The position numbers and the translations under genes were made by a program. A DNA stretch of 64,000 bases from Novosphingobium sp. CECT 9465 (GTDB lineage: Bacteria; Pseudomonadota; Alphaproteobacteria; Sphingomonadales; Sphingomonadaceae), in NCBI RefSeq assembly GCF_920987055.1, contig NZ_CAKLBX010000001.1:2280501-2344500 (forward strand). Direction: 5' to 3'. This document shows, in pieces, positions 55,693-64,000 of the stretch; position 1 is the first letter of the stretch; every line of letters begins with the position of its first letter. Under the pieces are notes generated by a model. The model made no database searches, was not told the origin of the DNA, and worked only from the letters and a program-made list of their open reading frames with translations.

Positions 55693-56646
55693 TCAGCCGA
55701 TTCCCAGCTTCCGTCCAACATGCCCGACGAGGCCATGTTTATTAGGCTCTGTTATGAGCAGAAAGTGGATGCGACCCTCCGTGGGAGCCAGATCGCAATG
55801 GTCACAGAACGTTCGCTCGACGTCGTTGGCGTCGTTAAACTTTACATATCTCTTGCGGCTCGTGCTTTCGGGGCGAACGTTGAATGGGTACACGGGATGG
55901 GGCACGGTGCCCGACCCCCAGTCCGCAATCGCCTGGTTCATTCCCGAAAGTTTGATCCAGAGTTGCTCCAGCATCGGGTCCCCCGGCAAAATTTCCTCAA
56001 TCTGCTGCCGGGTTCGCGGAATGAAAGTAAGTGACGGAAAGAGCTCGGCCCGGTGAGCCCAGATGTCAGCACCGTTGGCGAAGGGCGGACGAAGATCCGC
56101 TCGAATGCTCATATCATGAAAGTCCAAATCCGACGGTACAGACGCGTTCCGAGCTTCCACCTCGTATTCTACAGTGTCGCCATTTTCCGCCAGCTCGAGC
56201 AGATCGAGCGAGATCATCCTTGATTGCCAAGCCTCGTGCGAAGGTAAGCTTAGACCCAATCCTTTCAAGCGGTGTACGAGACCTAACGCGTTCGCCATTG
56301 CGCCTCCCCAAGTCGCCGTTCCCGCGGAAATTCTGTATTCAAACGCGTTCGGATCGACCTCTGGAGCGTCCTCCAATACCTGATGGAATGGTGCGCGGTT
56401 GTTAAGCGCCTTGAGATACTGGCTTTCCTCGGCGAACTCGCCCGTGTTCCGCAGCGCGGCGATGCTAAAGTCGCCTCCGAGCGAGAATCCATTTAGAGGT
56501 TCTTCGCAGTTCAGGATGGCTTGATCGTCGATCGCTTTCGCGGCCCGGGCGGTGCGCACCAGTCCGACTAGGAACTCGATGGCCTGCTCGCGATGGACGG
56601 CGCCTGTGGGCGTGGAAAGCCCATTAAGGAAGAGTTGGAGCGGCAT
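55693..56646 (-). CDS. Unknown third protein of the DUF262/ATPase operon
   Basis: 317 residues from ATG 56646, five bases after the ATPase stop. No named family recognised. The last 60 residues, with FCDHCDLAPTEGRIHFLL and GLVGHVGRKLG, match a pattern I recall from unnamed partners in defence loci (RIHF, then GHxGxHL). The N-terminal half has FSLGGDFS and GTATWGGAMAN and no obvious nuclease site. It could be a toxin, sensor or adaptor. Confidence 0.75.
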   Translation of the reverse strand: MPLQLFLNGLSTPTGAVHREQAIEFLVGLVRTARAAKAIDDQAILNCEEPLNGFSLGGDFSIAALRNTGEFAEESQYLKALNNRAPFHQVLEDAPEVDPNAFEYRISAGTATWGGAMANALGLVHRLKGLGLSLPSHEAWQSRMISLDLLELAENGDTVEYEVEARNASVPSDLDFHDMSIRADLRPPFANGADIWAHRAELFPSLTFIPRTRQQIEEILPGDPMLEQLWIKLSGMNQAIADWGSGTVPHPVYPFNVRPESTSRKRYVKFNDANDVERTFCDHCDLAPTEGRIHFLLITEPNKHGLVGHVGRKLGIG

Positions 56647-56651
56647 CGGGC

Positions 56652-57767
56652 TTAGTCGAGCAACTTGTCCAAGCTCTTCTCCCACTGATCGAAAAAGCCT
56701 TTAGGCCAATACGAGAGCCGGCCTTCTTCCGTCAGCGTGGGCGTCTGGTAATCACTTGGTTGTCCAGGCTCTCGTGTGAAAAAATGTAACTTGGCCTGGT
56801 TGGGCGCGAGGAGACCGTCTTTAACAGCGAGCCGGATCCCGTTAAGCACGTGATCACTATGGCTTTCGATGATAACCTGGACGCCATTGGCGGCCGCAAG
56901 AGCCAATAATCTGCCCATAGAAACCTGGCCGCGCGGATGCAGTTGTGCCTCTGGATTTTCAACGACGAGCATCGTCCCCGGCTCCGCCGCCAAGCAAGCG
57001 GTTATAACCGGAAGGGCGTGCGTTAGGCCGAAGCCAACATTGGTCGGCCGGAGCGGATCCCCATGGGCCGCACCCTCGCCCTTGTAGGTAAAAACCAGCC
57101 GGACCAGATCGGTCATCGGAACCGGCTGGGCGCCCACGCGCACGCCCGGGCTGAATTCCTGCATCCACGCATTAACTTGCGCAATAAGGCTAAAGGCCTT
57201 TTCCTCGTGCGGAGATCGTACGATCTCGGCGGTTGTGATCTGCTCCCCGAATTCAAGCAGGAAGTGTGCGGTATATTCGCCCCGCGCTCCCAAAAAGCGC
57301 TTCTGGCGGACCGCGTCCTGCGACTTCGGGAACGTGACAGAGGGAGTAATGCGATCCGCCCGTAGGAATTGGAAGCCGCGATCAAATAGGTCGAGAAGCG
57401 GAAGTTCCATTCGCTCTGGCTTGGACGTGCAGGAAAGGACGTCAGCCTCTAGGTCTGCAGGAGCCAACCAGCGATAAACGTGATCTTCGCCTTGTCGGGA
57501 TTCGCCGAGCGAGAGCGCAATCTCAGCTTTCGCGAATGCTTGATAAAGAGCATCCCGCCCAGTGCCGATTTCAACTAGCTCGCCGTTCAGAGCCAGATCC
57601 CCTTCAAGCAGAAATCTTCCGTCAAACGACTGACGCAACACCCCAATAGCCTGTAGGACTGTGCTCTTTCCGCTACCGTTCAGGCCAGAGAGAAGGGTCA
57701 AATTGCCTAGGCGAAGTTCAATATCCTCGAACGCCTTGAAGTTTTCGAGACCGATAAAATCAAGCAT
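56652..57767 (-). CDS. AAA ATPase with DUF3696 C-terminus
   Basis: 371 residues, SMC/OLD-like ATPase. Walker A SGLNGSGKST (27-36), Walker B LVVENPEAQLHP (near 265), then IIESHSDHVLNGIR with the switch His, and a C-terminal DUF3696-like YWPKGFFDQWEKSLDKL. It overlaps the upstream DUF262 gene by eight bases. Such ATPases act as sensors or activators in anti-phage systems; here it most likely regulates the two partners. Confidence 0.9.
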   Translation of the reverse strand: MLDFIGLENFKAFEDIELRLGNLTLLSGLNGSGKSTVLQAIGVLRQSFDGRFLLEGDLALNGELVEIGTGRDALYQAFAKAEIALSLGESRQGEDHVYRWLAPADLEADVLSCTSKPERMELPLLDLFDRGFQFLRADRITPSVTFPKSQDAVRQKRFLGARGEYTAHFLLEFGEQITTAEIVRSPHEEKAFSLIAQVNAWMQEFSPGVRVGAQPVPMTDLVRLVFTYKGEGAAHGDPLRPTNVGFGLTHALPVITACLAAEPGTMLVVENPEAQLHPRGQVSMGRLLALAAANGVQVIIESHSDHVLNGIRLAVKDGLLAPNQAKLHFFTREPGQPSDYQTPTLTEEGRLSYWPKGFFDQWEKSLDKLLD

Positions 57768-58920
57768 TGAGAAGAACCTTTTCGATCATCTCTTGGATCG
57801 CGGAAAATCGCCGATTGACTTTGCGGATATCACCGGTGCCTTGGGAGATCGCATTTTCGAACGAACGATCGTGACAGAGCTCGATGAAAGCCATCCGAAC
57901 GGCCTCTCCCGAACTAACCAGCTTGTTTAGATGGTCTTGGGAAAGTCTGGCGAGATTGACAGACAAGGCTTCGAACACGGCCTTGTTAATTGGCAATCGG
58001 CCTGCATCCATGGCGTACCGCTTCCGGAACGCATCCCTCCCGAAGATCGCCGACGCTGCCCGAAGCGCGCTTTCGAAATGAAGCTGCGCCGCGGCGAGAC
58101 TTTCGTTACTTGTGATGTTTATGGCTTTCATAGCGCTGGTGAGGAATCCATCCATGTCAGGCTGCCGGTACGACACTAGACCGAGAAGATAAAACGCCAG
58201 AAAGCGGAGTACGAGTTCACGGTCGTCCATCCGAATCGGTTGCACGCTACCGTCGGTCGCCTCCACGAAAGTTGGCAGGCTTGCCCAAGTTTCCAGTAGC
58301 TCTCTTGCTTTGCCCGGCGTGATCGCGTGCCGGAGCTCTTGCGCGGATAGCGCTATGCCCCCGGTGTTAATTCTGGCGAAGATGTTGAATTTAACTTCTG
58401 GGGGCGTTCCCTTGCGGATGAGATGGATGATGAGTTCCGCCTCTCGAAGGCGCATCTGAAGGCGCGGACTCAGACCATCAAAGGCTTTCCCTTCATAGTC
58501 GTGGAGATACTCGAGCCCAGAGAGTACGAGTGGCCGTTCGTCAATCACCTGCGGTTTGATGAATCGAGCGATTGTCGATAACCGCTGAATGCCGTCCACG
58601 ATCTCCCAGCGTTCATCATCATCCTCAGCGGCGTAGAGTACAGGCAGCGGTATGCGGAGCAGCAGGGATTCGATAAGCCGACTCTGTCGACGCTGGTCCC
58701 ATACCCCCCATCGCCGCTGAAAATCGGGCTGCAGATTTATCATCCCGTTGCCAGTGCGTGAAAGCAGCAGGTCCACCGTCATTGGACGTGTTACGACGTC
58801 GATGTTGTCCGGATCAAAAGGCTCGGCAATCCTTTCGCCTTCTTGGGGCGGCTCTTCCTGTTCGAGACCGGTGGTGTGACCCAGCGCATCCACTTGCTCG
58901 ACAATCTTAGCCTCTTCCAT
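57760..58920 (-). CDS. DUF262 (ParB/GmrSD-like) protein
   Basis: 386 residues from ATG 58920; a GTG at 58926 is two codons earlier. LQPDFQRRWGVW and WEIVDGIQRLSTIARF (DGxQR near 109-113) are the hallmarks of DUF262, seen in GmrS and other restriction-type defence proteins. No C-terminal HNH (DUF1524) domain is present, so nuclease activity is uncertain. It is the first gene of the three-gene operon. Confidence 0.88.
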   Translation of the reverse strand: MEEAKIVEQVDALGHTTGLEQEEPPQEGERIAEPFDPDNIDVVTRPMTVDLLLSRTGNGMINLQPDFQRRWGVWDQRRQSRLIESLLLRIPLPVLYAAEDDDERWEIVDGIQRLSTIARFIKPQVIDERPLVLSGLEYLHDYEGKAFDGLSPRLQMRLREAELIIHLIRKGTPPEVKFNIFARINTGGIALSAQELRHAITPGKARELLETWASLPTFVEATDGSVQPIRMDDRELVLRFLAFYLLGLVSYRQPDMDGFLTSAMKAINITSNESLAAAQLHFESALRAASAIFGRDAFRKRYAMDAGRLPINKAVFEALSVNLARLSQDHLNKLVSSGEAVRMAFIELCHDRSFENAISQGTGDIRKVNRRFSAIQEMIEKVLLNA

Positions 58921-59331
58921 GTCCACTCACCGACCTCCGGCTGCACCGTAGCGGGACGAAACGAATAGCGAAAGAAAAAGCGCCTCGACGCCGCTGACCC
59001 TTTCGAACGGAAGGCGATTTGGCAACGAGTACCGATTTGAGCCCAGTGCTGTTTGAAAATGGGTGAGCTGCTGGTTCCACCCTCGCGCACGGCCCCGTGG
59101 AACGCGCGAACGAACGACGGCTATCAGGATCAATATATCTATATCCCAACGGCTCAAATCAGGGCGCTTCCGGACCGTCCGCTTCGGGGCGGGCGATCGG
59201 CAGCTTCTGTTAGGAAGAGACGTTCATTGTGGGTGATGCGAACGACCGATTAGGGGTCGGATCTTGACAGGCAGATTTGGCGCAAGCAAGTAGAGAGTGG
59301 TTTTTGTTCGCGAGATGAACCAATGGCCACC
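58921..59331. other. Gap with no supported gene
   Basis: 410 bases upstream of the DUF262 gene. It likely holds the promoter of the three-gene operon. Open frames in it have no family resemblance; no repeats stand out. Confidence 0.5.
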
Positions 59332-59901
59332 TCACTCCCTCGTCAACGCCCGCACCAAGGTTTCGCACAATCGCCGGGCATCCGGCCCCGCGCGATGTGG
59401 CGGCAGCGAACTCGCAAGCGCTGCATTATAGAGGTCACATATTTCCACGTCGGTGCGCACCATCGTACCGATATCGCCAAGCCTGAATGCGGGCGCTATG
59501 CCAGCAGCAATGGCAAGCGTGCCAAGCCAGTGAGCGTCATAGTGTCCGCCGTCGCACCACACGATCTGGTTTGGTTGCACGAACGCATTCAGCTTCGCCA
59601 TCGCCTCGACGGCAGAAAGGCCATGCCGCAGGTCCCAGCGCCGAATGCCATGAACGCGCTCGGCATCTGGGTCCCACTGGTCATCAAGCGTCCATTGCGG
59701 GTCAGGCGCGATCAGGGTCGACCATGTCTCGATGGTTCCTTCGACGCCACGCGCAATCGCGATGCCAACTTCGATCGGGAAGCTTTCCAATGTCAGCGCG
59801 GACGCTTCAAAGTCGATGAAAAAGAGCGGAAAAGAGAGCTGAGGGCGGCCGCCATTCTCTGTTTGGAACGAACCGGCTGAGTGGTCAGTAGCGGTATCCA
59901 T
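59332..59901 (-). CDS. DnaQ-like 3'-5' exonuclease
   Basis: 189 residues from ATG 59901. PLFFIDFEASAL gives the Asp-Glu of Exo I, WCDGGHYDAHWL the Exo II Asp, and HRAGPDARRL the Exo III His and Asp, so the DEDDh site is complete. It degrades single-stranded DNA or RNA ends. It stands alone on the minus strand inside the element; similar genes are common on integrative elements. Confidence 0.85.
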   Translation of the reverse strand: MDTATDHSAGSFQTENGGRPQLSFPLFFIDFEASALTLESFPIEVGIAIARGVEGTIETWSTLIAPDPQWTLDDQWDPDAERVHGIRRWDLRHGLSAVEAMAKLNAFVQPNQIVWCDGGHYDAHWLGTLAIAAGIAPAFRLGDIGTMVRTDVEICDLYNAALASSLPPHRAGPDARRLCETLVRALTRE

Positions 59902-60091
59902 TCGTGGTGACTCTCTCGCGAGGCCGCGGTCAATAATGAACACAGACGCGCCATGCCTGCGCGTGCGAAACAGATATCGTGCGTCTACATCGGGCAAAAA
60001 GGCTGTCCCAGTCGGAAGAAGCCATCAGCTTGGTACCTCTCGGGACAGCAATTTCATAAATTCGTCTGCAACGGTGTATCGAGTGAATTGT

Positions 60092-60505
60092 TCAAATCTT
60101 TGTTTGGCTGCGGTCCTCGGTGATACATGATTCGTTCGGATTATGACCTTCTGGGATAATTGTCTGATCATAGGACATGGCATAAGCTCCCGCTTTGTAT
60201 TTTCGCGGCTTTGCAAGGCAGATCAACAGTCCGGTCTTGGCGTCATAATCGTGACCGTGCGCGTCCTGGCGAGTGACGAGCCGATTTGCAACCGACGGGG
60301 CTGGAGACGGTACAACCGGCGCAGCAGATGGAGTGCTCTGAGGAGATGTCGGCGAGGAAGATGAAACAGACGCGGGTTGCGGTTCTTGCTTGGGAAGAGC
60401 TTCGATAGCCTGCTTGATTTGCTTCTTAATGAAACTGCCGACCCCCGCTTGGGCTTGAGTTGCCACGACGGCCGCGACAGTGGCGATGATGAACGACTTG
60501 CGCAT
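60092..60505 (-). CDS. Secreted hypothetical protein
   Basis: 137 residues with a signal peptide (MRKSFIIATVAAVVATQAQA). A Ser/Pro-rich linker (about 45-75) leads to a C-terminal part with two Cys (LLICLAKP, NESCITED) that may form a disulfide. It follows the larger secreted gene by 27 bases in the same direction. Family not recognised. Confidence 0.75.
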   Translation of the reverse strand: MRKSFIIATVAAVVATQAQAGVGSFIKKQIKQAIEALPKQEPQPASVSSSSPTSPQSTPSAAPVVPSPAPSVANRLVTRQDAHGHDYDAKTGLLICLAKPRKYKAGAYAMSYDQTIIPEGHNPNESCITEDRSQTKI

Positions 60506-60532
60506 GATTGTTCTCTATATCGTATTATGTGA

Positions 60533-61744
60533 TTATTTATCGCCACGCGGGAAATAGCAACCAAGTTGTCCTGAAGTAACTCCATTGCGAGTCGGATAGC
60601 CCCATGTCCCGCCATGCTGACGACAAGGTTCTGCATATTTCCGAGTTTTTTCTTGGTCCGCAGCTTTCATTTGATCAACAGGCATGCCTTGAGCTCGCAA
60701 GTATTCCTCAGCCTGCTTGTTCGCAGCAGCTTGCTGTTGAGCCATCGCCTCAATGATATTTTTGGGGCCGCCGTCTGCTTGTTGCCTCTGTCGCCGCCGT
60801 GCCTCGGCTTGCTCAAAGGTCTGACCGTTGACAACCCACGCGCGGTTGAAGGCGTTGTTTCCGTCCTTTTGTTGTTCTTCAGTAGGCCAATTGTGGACGT
60901 CAGCGTACATCTCCGACCCATCGTCGTTGCCCCATACTTTGTAGGGCATTCCGCGAATTTGCATTGGGATATGCTTCCCGTCGAAGCCGTTGGCTATGTA
61001 AGTCACATCTGCAGAACAGATGACGCTTTGGAAGGGTATCGAAGAGACCAGTTTGAAATTACCGATCGTCCAAGCCGTAGCGGGAAGCCAAGTCGGCGTC
61101 TCCCTTGCTGTCAAGCCAGTCGCATGAACCTGACTCGTCGTTTCAGCCCAATGTATGATCCCTGCTGCCGCAATGGACACACCAATTTTGGGGCAAAACT
61201 TCTCAGGTTCCCAAGTGGCATTTTCTGTTCCTTTGGGGCGACCAGCCACTGCAGCGACAGCAGCGGCCATGGCTGGATCGTGCTCTGCCTTCTCCTCCAC
61301 CATGGACCGGTAGGAGCGATCATCGAGAAACACGCGCTCCCAAATGGCCGCGATCGATGTCCGTTCGTCGAACCCCGTCAGGGGAAGTGTAACTGGTTCG
61401 ATACTTCCAGTGGAACGGGAATATCGAAATTCCACATCGCGCAGTTCCACTCGGTGGGCGGGCACGGTGGAGGTAACGCTCGCGAAGGTGACACGGCAGA
61501 CAATGACCGAGCCCGTTGAACTCACCACAGAGCCGTGGCTAACCGAGCCGGCCTTGACAGCCTGCTCCACGAACGTCTGCCGGTAGCGCTCACCCCAATC
61601 GCGGGTCAATTGTGATGCAGCATCCGTAAAATTGCCTCGATCACAGAAATCACTATCGACGGCGCTAGACTGAGCAGCAGCCGGATTAGTAAAGATTAAC
61701 GCAAAAAATGTGGTGCAGGTAATCAATGCGACGTTGTGGCGCAT
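60533..61744 (-). CDS. Secreted hypothetical protein with structured leader
   Basis: 403 residues from ATG 61744, chosen because GGGAGG lies five bases upstream and a signal peptide (MRHNVALITCTTFFALIFTN..AAA) begins there; the frame stays open to 61993 through the structured leader. It ends with GGTWGYPTRNGVTSGQLGC. No family recognised. Paired cysteines suggest export. Translation is probably limited by the hairpin hiding the ribosome site. Confidence 0.8.
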   Translation of the reverse strand: MRHNVALITCTTFFALIFTNPAAAQSSAVDSDFCDRGNFTDAASQLTRDWGERYRQTFVEQAVKAGSVSHGSVVSSTGSVIVCRVTFASVTSTVPAHRVELRDVEFRYSRSTGSIEPVTLPLTGFDERTSIAAIWERVFLDDRSYRSMVEEKAEHDPAMAAAVAAVAGRPKGTENATWEPEKFCPKIGVSIAAAGIIHWAETTSQVHATGLTARETPTWLPATAWTIGNFKLVSSIPFQSVICSADVTYIANGFDGKHIPMQIRGMPYKVWGNDDGSEMYADVHNWPTEEQQKDGNNAFNRAWVVNGQTFEQAEARRRQRQQADGGPKNIIEAMAQQQAAANKQAEEYLRAQGMPVDQMKAADQEKTRKYAEPCRQHGGTWGYPTRNGVTSGQLGCYFPRGDK

Positions 61745-61746
61745 AC

Positions 61747-61926
61747 GTGCCTCCCTTCGTAACGGAGGCACCGGGCAAAGCCGGGTGTTCAGAACCCTGA
61801 GCAGACCCAAGGCGTCGCCGCCTTTAGGCGAGCCTTGGACATGCGCGACGACCACCCGGCCGAGGAATCTCGACCGGCGTCTGCTGTTTGAGGTTCTGAC
61901 GCCTCCCCAACGGGACGGACCGTTGG
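61747..61926 (-). ncRNA. Structured 5' leader, candidate cis-regulatory RNA
   Basis: Six perfect or near-perfect helices nest in 180 bases. Outer pair 61789-61796 with 61892-61899 (8 bp) and 61800-61806 with 61879-61885 (7 bp) enclose two hairpins, 61807-61838 (7 bp plus inner 4 bp) and 61856-61877. Beyond lie hairpins 61907-61926 (7 bp) and 61769-61787. The last helix, 61747-61754 with 61764-61771 (8 bp), sequesters the GGAGG ribosome site and shares three bases with hairpin 61769-61787, so the two exclude each other. That is riboswitch-like architecture; no known class was recognised. Confidence 0.65.
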
Positions 61927-62001
61927 TGACGCTTCTATGCGGGTTGTGTTTGTCCTGAGCAAGGCGTGACTCTGGAAAAGTGAAATTGATCATGGGCTAT
62001 C

Positions 62002-62352
62002 CTACCAATCTGAAGCGAGCATCACGGTGAGCACTCGGCGCGTGACATTGGGGTTGGCAGGATCGTGCGAACCGTATGTGAGGCTCTTGTCGTAATAATC
62101 GATCTTCCAGATCAGATCGTATCCCCACAACGTCAGGTCGCCGAAATCTCGTTCACCGTGCGGGTCGTTGTCGGCATCGAAGCCGCCGTAGTTGGCCAAG
62201 GCCGCAGCCAACACCGTCGCGTCAAAACCGGTGACGCGCCTGAGGTTCTGGGTACTCATCACACTTCCACCGGTGCCGGTCTTGCGAAGGTGATCGTTGA
62301 GCCGAGCAATCGCCTCGGCTCTTGGCACGTCGATACATTTGGGTTTGGGCAT
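62002..62352 (-). CDS. DUF3768 domain protein
   Basis: 116 residues from ATG 62352. AIARLNDHLRKTGTGGSVM, DNDPHGERDFGDL, WKIDYYDKSLTYGS and RRVLTVMLAS match DUF3768, a small family of alphaproteobacterial mobile elements with unknown function. It lies upstream of the structured leader on the same strand. Confidence 0.85.
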   Translation of the reverse strand: MPKPKCIDVPRAEAIARLNDHLRKTGTGGSVMSTQNLRRVTGFDATVLAAALANYGGFDADNDPHGERDFGDLTLWGYDLIWKIDYYDKSLTYGSHDPANPNVTRRVLTVMLASDW

Positions 62353-62496
62353 GGCAGGGATCCTGTTTGCCGTTCGCAGCCGCCATCGCGACGCGAAGAG
62401 ATCGCATCGAGTTAGCTTGCGAATGTTTGGGGAACTGCTTCGCGCAGCCACGTCTTCAACTGTGAAGGCAGGACAGCTGCGCGAAGCGTTTGTGTG

Positions 62497-63135
62497 CTAC
62501 TTGCGCTTGGCGGCTTCGCGAACCTGTTCGAGCAGCTTGTCCAGAAGCGGCCTTGCCGCCATGGCTTGCGCCATCGCCTTGCCGAAAGGTGCGACGACTG
62601 CCGTCAAATCGTTTTGCTCGAAACCCTGCGCCAGTTTTTCGGCAGGGATTTGGAACGGCAGATACATCGCGAAGCTCTCGTCCTCACGAGCAAACCCTTG
62701 CTTCAACAGCGCGGCAACCGCCTTGTCATCGCGGACAATGGCTTCCGCATGGTCCTGAAGCCCTTTGCGAAATACCACTTCGATGCACAGGAATGACGGT
62801 CCGGTTTTGGTGGCGGCTGCAATCCAGGTATGTTCGTTCTCGTCTTCGTCGTGCGAGATTTCCGAAAGCTGCAGCCACATATCGCCGGTGCCAACACCTC
62901 GGGTCATTTTCCATTCGGGGCATACGACCTGCGGCATCCACTCGTTCTCGACGAGAATCCAAGGTGGTGTGACGACCTTCTCGATCGCCAGAAGCGCCTC
63001 GGCCATCATCCGTTCGCTAAGGTGACCAGCCGCATGAAAGAAATCGGCTTCCACCACGCCAATGTTGCGCACCACTCGGGCAGCCCATTCTGGATTCAAT
63101 TGTTCGGAAACCTTGGTGCGTTGTTCGTGATCCAT
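62497..63135 (-). CDS. Hypothetical protein
   Basis: 212 residues from ATG 63135. Family not recognised. It is acidic, with SEISHDEDENEHTW and a basic C-terminal helix (LDKLLEQVREAAKRK). Composition matches the element. It may be an element-specific accessory protein. Confidence 0.65.
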   Translation of the reverse strand: MDHEQRTKVSEQLNPEWAARVVRNIGVVEADFFHAAGHLSERMMAEALLAIEKVVTPPWILVENEWMPQVVCPEWKMTRGVGTGDMWLQLSEISHDEDENEHTWIAAATKTGPSFLCIEVVFRKGLQDHAEAIVRDDKAVAALLKQGFAREDESFAMYLPFQIPAEKLAQGFEQNDLTAVVAPFGKAMAQAMAARPLLDKLLEQVREAAKRK

Positions 63136-63412
63136 TGCAACAATCCTTCTGCAGGTATGGAGGCCCACAAAGGGAACCTCGTCCGGCACGACGCCGGTCT
63201 TGCAGCGGGTTGCGCACGACGTGGGGTTAAAGCTTTCCCCAAGCTATCGACGCGAACAATCACCCGGTCAGGGTCGTCCTGACCATTCCCTTTGCGTAAC
63301 TCATTTTGGGATTGCGCCAGCCGAAAATCGAACCTGCTTTTGCCAGTCGGCGAAGCAGCAACTCGTATTCGTGACGCTTGGCAAATATACTGGATTCGGC
63401 CGAAAATGTCAA

Positions 63413-63472
63413 AAATGGCCATTTTACTGGCGTTTGAACGGATATAGCCAATTCAGTATTTTACGTAAAATT
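63413..63472. repeat. Two perfect 14-bp palindromes
   Basis: AAAATGGCCATTTT (63413-63426) and ATTTTACGTAAAAT (63459-63472) lie 32 bases apart in an AT-rich gap just downstream of the integrase stop. They may be binding sites for integrase, an Xis protein or a repressor. The rest of the gap 63136-63501 shows nothing clear. Confidence 0.55.
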
Positions 63473-63501
63473 TCGCCCGCACAGCACTGATTCACGGGGC
63501 A

Positions 63502-64000
63502 CTAATTGATGCCAAATCGGCGACCGCAATATGTCGCCCAAGCGGTCATAAGTTCGCGCCGTTTTTCCAGCGCTCGTCCGCGCCGATAGGCCCGCTCGAC
63601 CGAAGATGCGACGGTATGCGCCAGGGCCATTTCGACTTCCTCACGGCCAAACTGGGTCTTTTCGCCTGCCCAGTCGCGGAAGGTTGAGCGAAATCCATGC
63701 ACGGTGATGTCGGCGTGTTTCATGCGCTTGAGCAATTGAGATAGCGCCATGTCGGAAAGCGAACCACCGCGCGGAGCGGGAAAAACAAAGTCCGTCGGCT
63801 TCAGGCCGTCCTCGTTCACGGATTCGAGGATTGCAACAGCGGCGTCGCTCAGCGGCACCTCATGTTCCACTTGCGCTTTCATGCGGTCGGCTGGGACAGT
63901 CCAAAGTTTATCCTCAAGATTGACTTCGCCCCACGTCATGCCCCGTACTTCGCCGGAGCGAGCAGCTGTCAGGATTGCAAACTCCAAGGCACGCGCTGCA
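63502..64000 (-). CDS. int: Tyrosine integrase, C-terminal half, cut by window edge
   Basis: 166 residues of the catalytic domain are visible. TAARSGEVRG supplies the first catalytic Arg, HGFRSTFRDW the His-x-x-Arg, ALAHTV the second His and ERAYRRGR the Tyr nucleophile, so the active site is complete. It resembles P4-type integrases that insert at tRNA genes. The N-terminal arm-binding domain lies beyond 64000. It marks the end of the integrative element whose cargo runs leftward. Confidence 0.93.
   Translation of the reverse strand, partial: AARALEFAILTAARSGEVRGMTWGEVNLEDKLWTVPADRMKAQVEHEVPLSDAAVAILESVNEDGLKPTDFVFPAPRGGSLSDMALSQLLKRMKHADITVHGFRSTFRDWAGEKTQFGREEVEMALAHTVASSVERAYRRGRALEKRRELMTAWATYCGRRFGIN

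Noticed and set aside
59053..59253. 66-codon plus-strand frame in the gap before the DUF262 operon
   Set aside because: No ribosome site, no family resemblance and unusual codon use.
61745..61993. N-terminal extension of the secreted protein through the leader
   Set aside because: The region is dominated by paired helices, and a signal peptide with a ribosome site begins at 61744.
63136..64000. tRNA gene or attachment site next to the integrase
   Set aside because: No tRNA cloverleaf and no clear direct repeat with the left side of the element could be seen.

Overview
The window reads as chromosomal DNA of a GC-rich alphaproteobacterium, most likely a sphingomonad (Novosphingobium or Sphingobium type). 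The basis is codon use, a compact type II-C Cas9, a TonB-dependent receptor, a KdpDE-Kup potassium module and a sphingomonad-style kps capsule locus. This is inference from gene content; no rRNA or tRNA gene was recognised.

Region 1 (1-3660) is the edge of a type II-C CRISPR-Cas locus on the minus strand: the first codons of a probable cas1, a complete 1084-residue cas9 starting with GTG, and behind it a probable plus-strand tracrRNA with promoter and terminator. No repeat-spacer array lies in the window. Region 2 (3850-11370) is a phosphate module: ppx and ppk1 on the minus strand, then a divergent TonB-dependent receptor and a secreted phosphodiesterase, separated by repeated Pho-box-like sites.

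Region 3 (about 11650-40270) makes and exports a Kdo-linked capsule. It holds Kdo synthesis (kdsA, kdsD, kdsB), Kdo transferases (kpsC, kpsS), the export machine (kpsE, kpsM, kpsT and a Wza/KpsD-like lipoprotein), several glycosyltransferases including two large fusion proteins, two phytanoyl-CoA-dioxygenase-like enzymes, an LTA-synthase-like phosphotransferase, an acyltransferase and a methyltransferase. Region 4 (40350-45940) holds a SnoaL-like protein and an SDR around a long palindrome, then kdpE, a short kdpD and kup.

Region 5 (46345-64000) is accessory DNA. A gene remnant is followed by an IS3-family and an IS5-family element; the IS5 end truncates a type III-like methyltransferase gene. 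Next come a serine resolvase with a res-like site, an AlpA-like regulator, a putative HUH replication protein and a DUF927 ATPase. A three-gene DUF262 / DUF3696-ATPase / unknown operon follows and looks like an anti-phage system. Then come a DnaQ-like exonuclease, two secreted proteins preceded by a strongly structured leader RNA, a DUF3768 protein, an unknown gene and the C-terminal half of a tyrosine integrase. It looks like an integrative element carrying defence cargo.

The two most promising undescribed items are the structured leader at about 61747-61926, whose last hairpin hides the ribosome binding site, and the three-gene DUF262/ATPase operon at 55693-58920.
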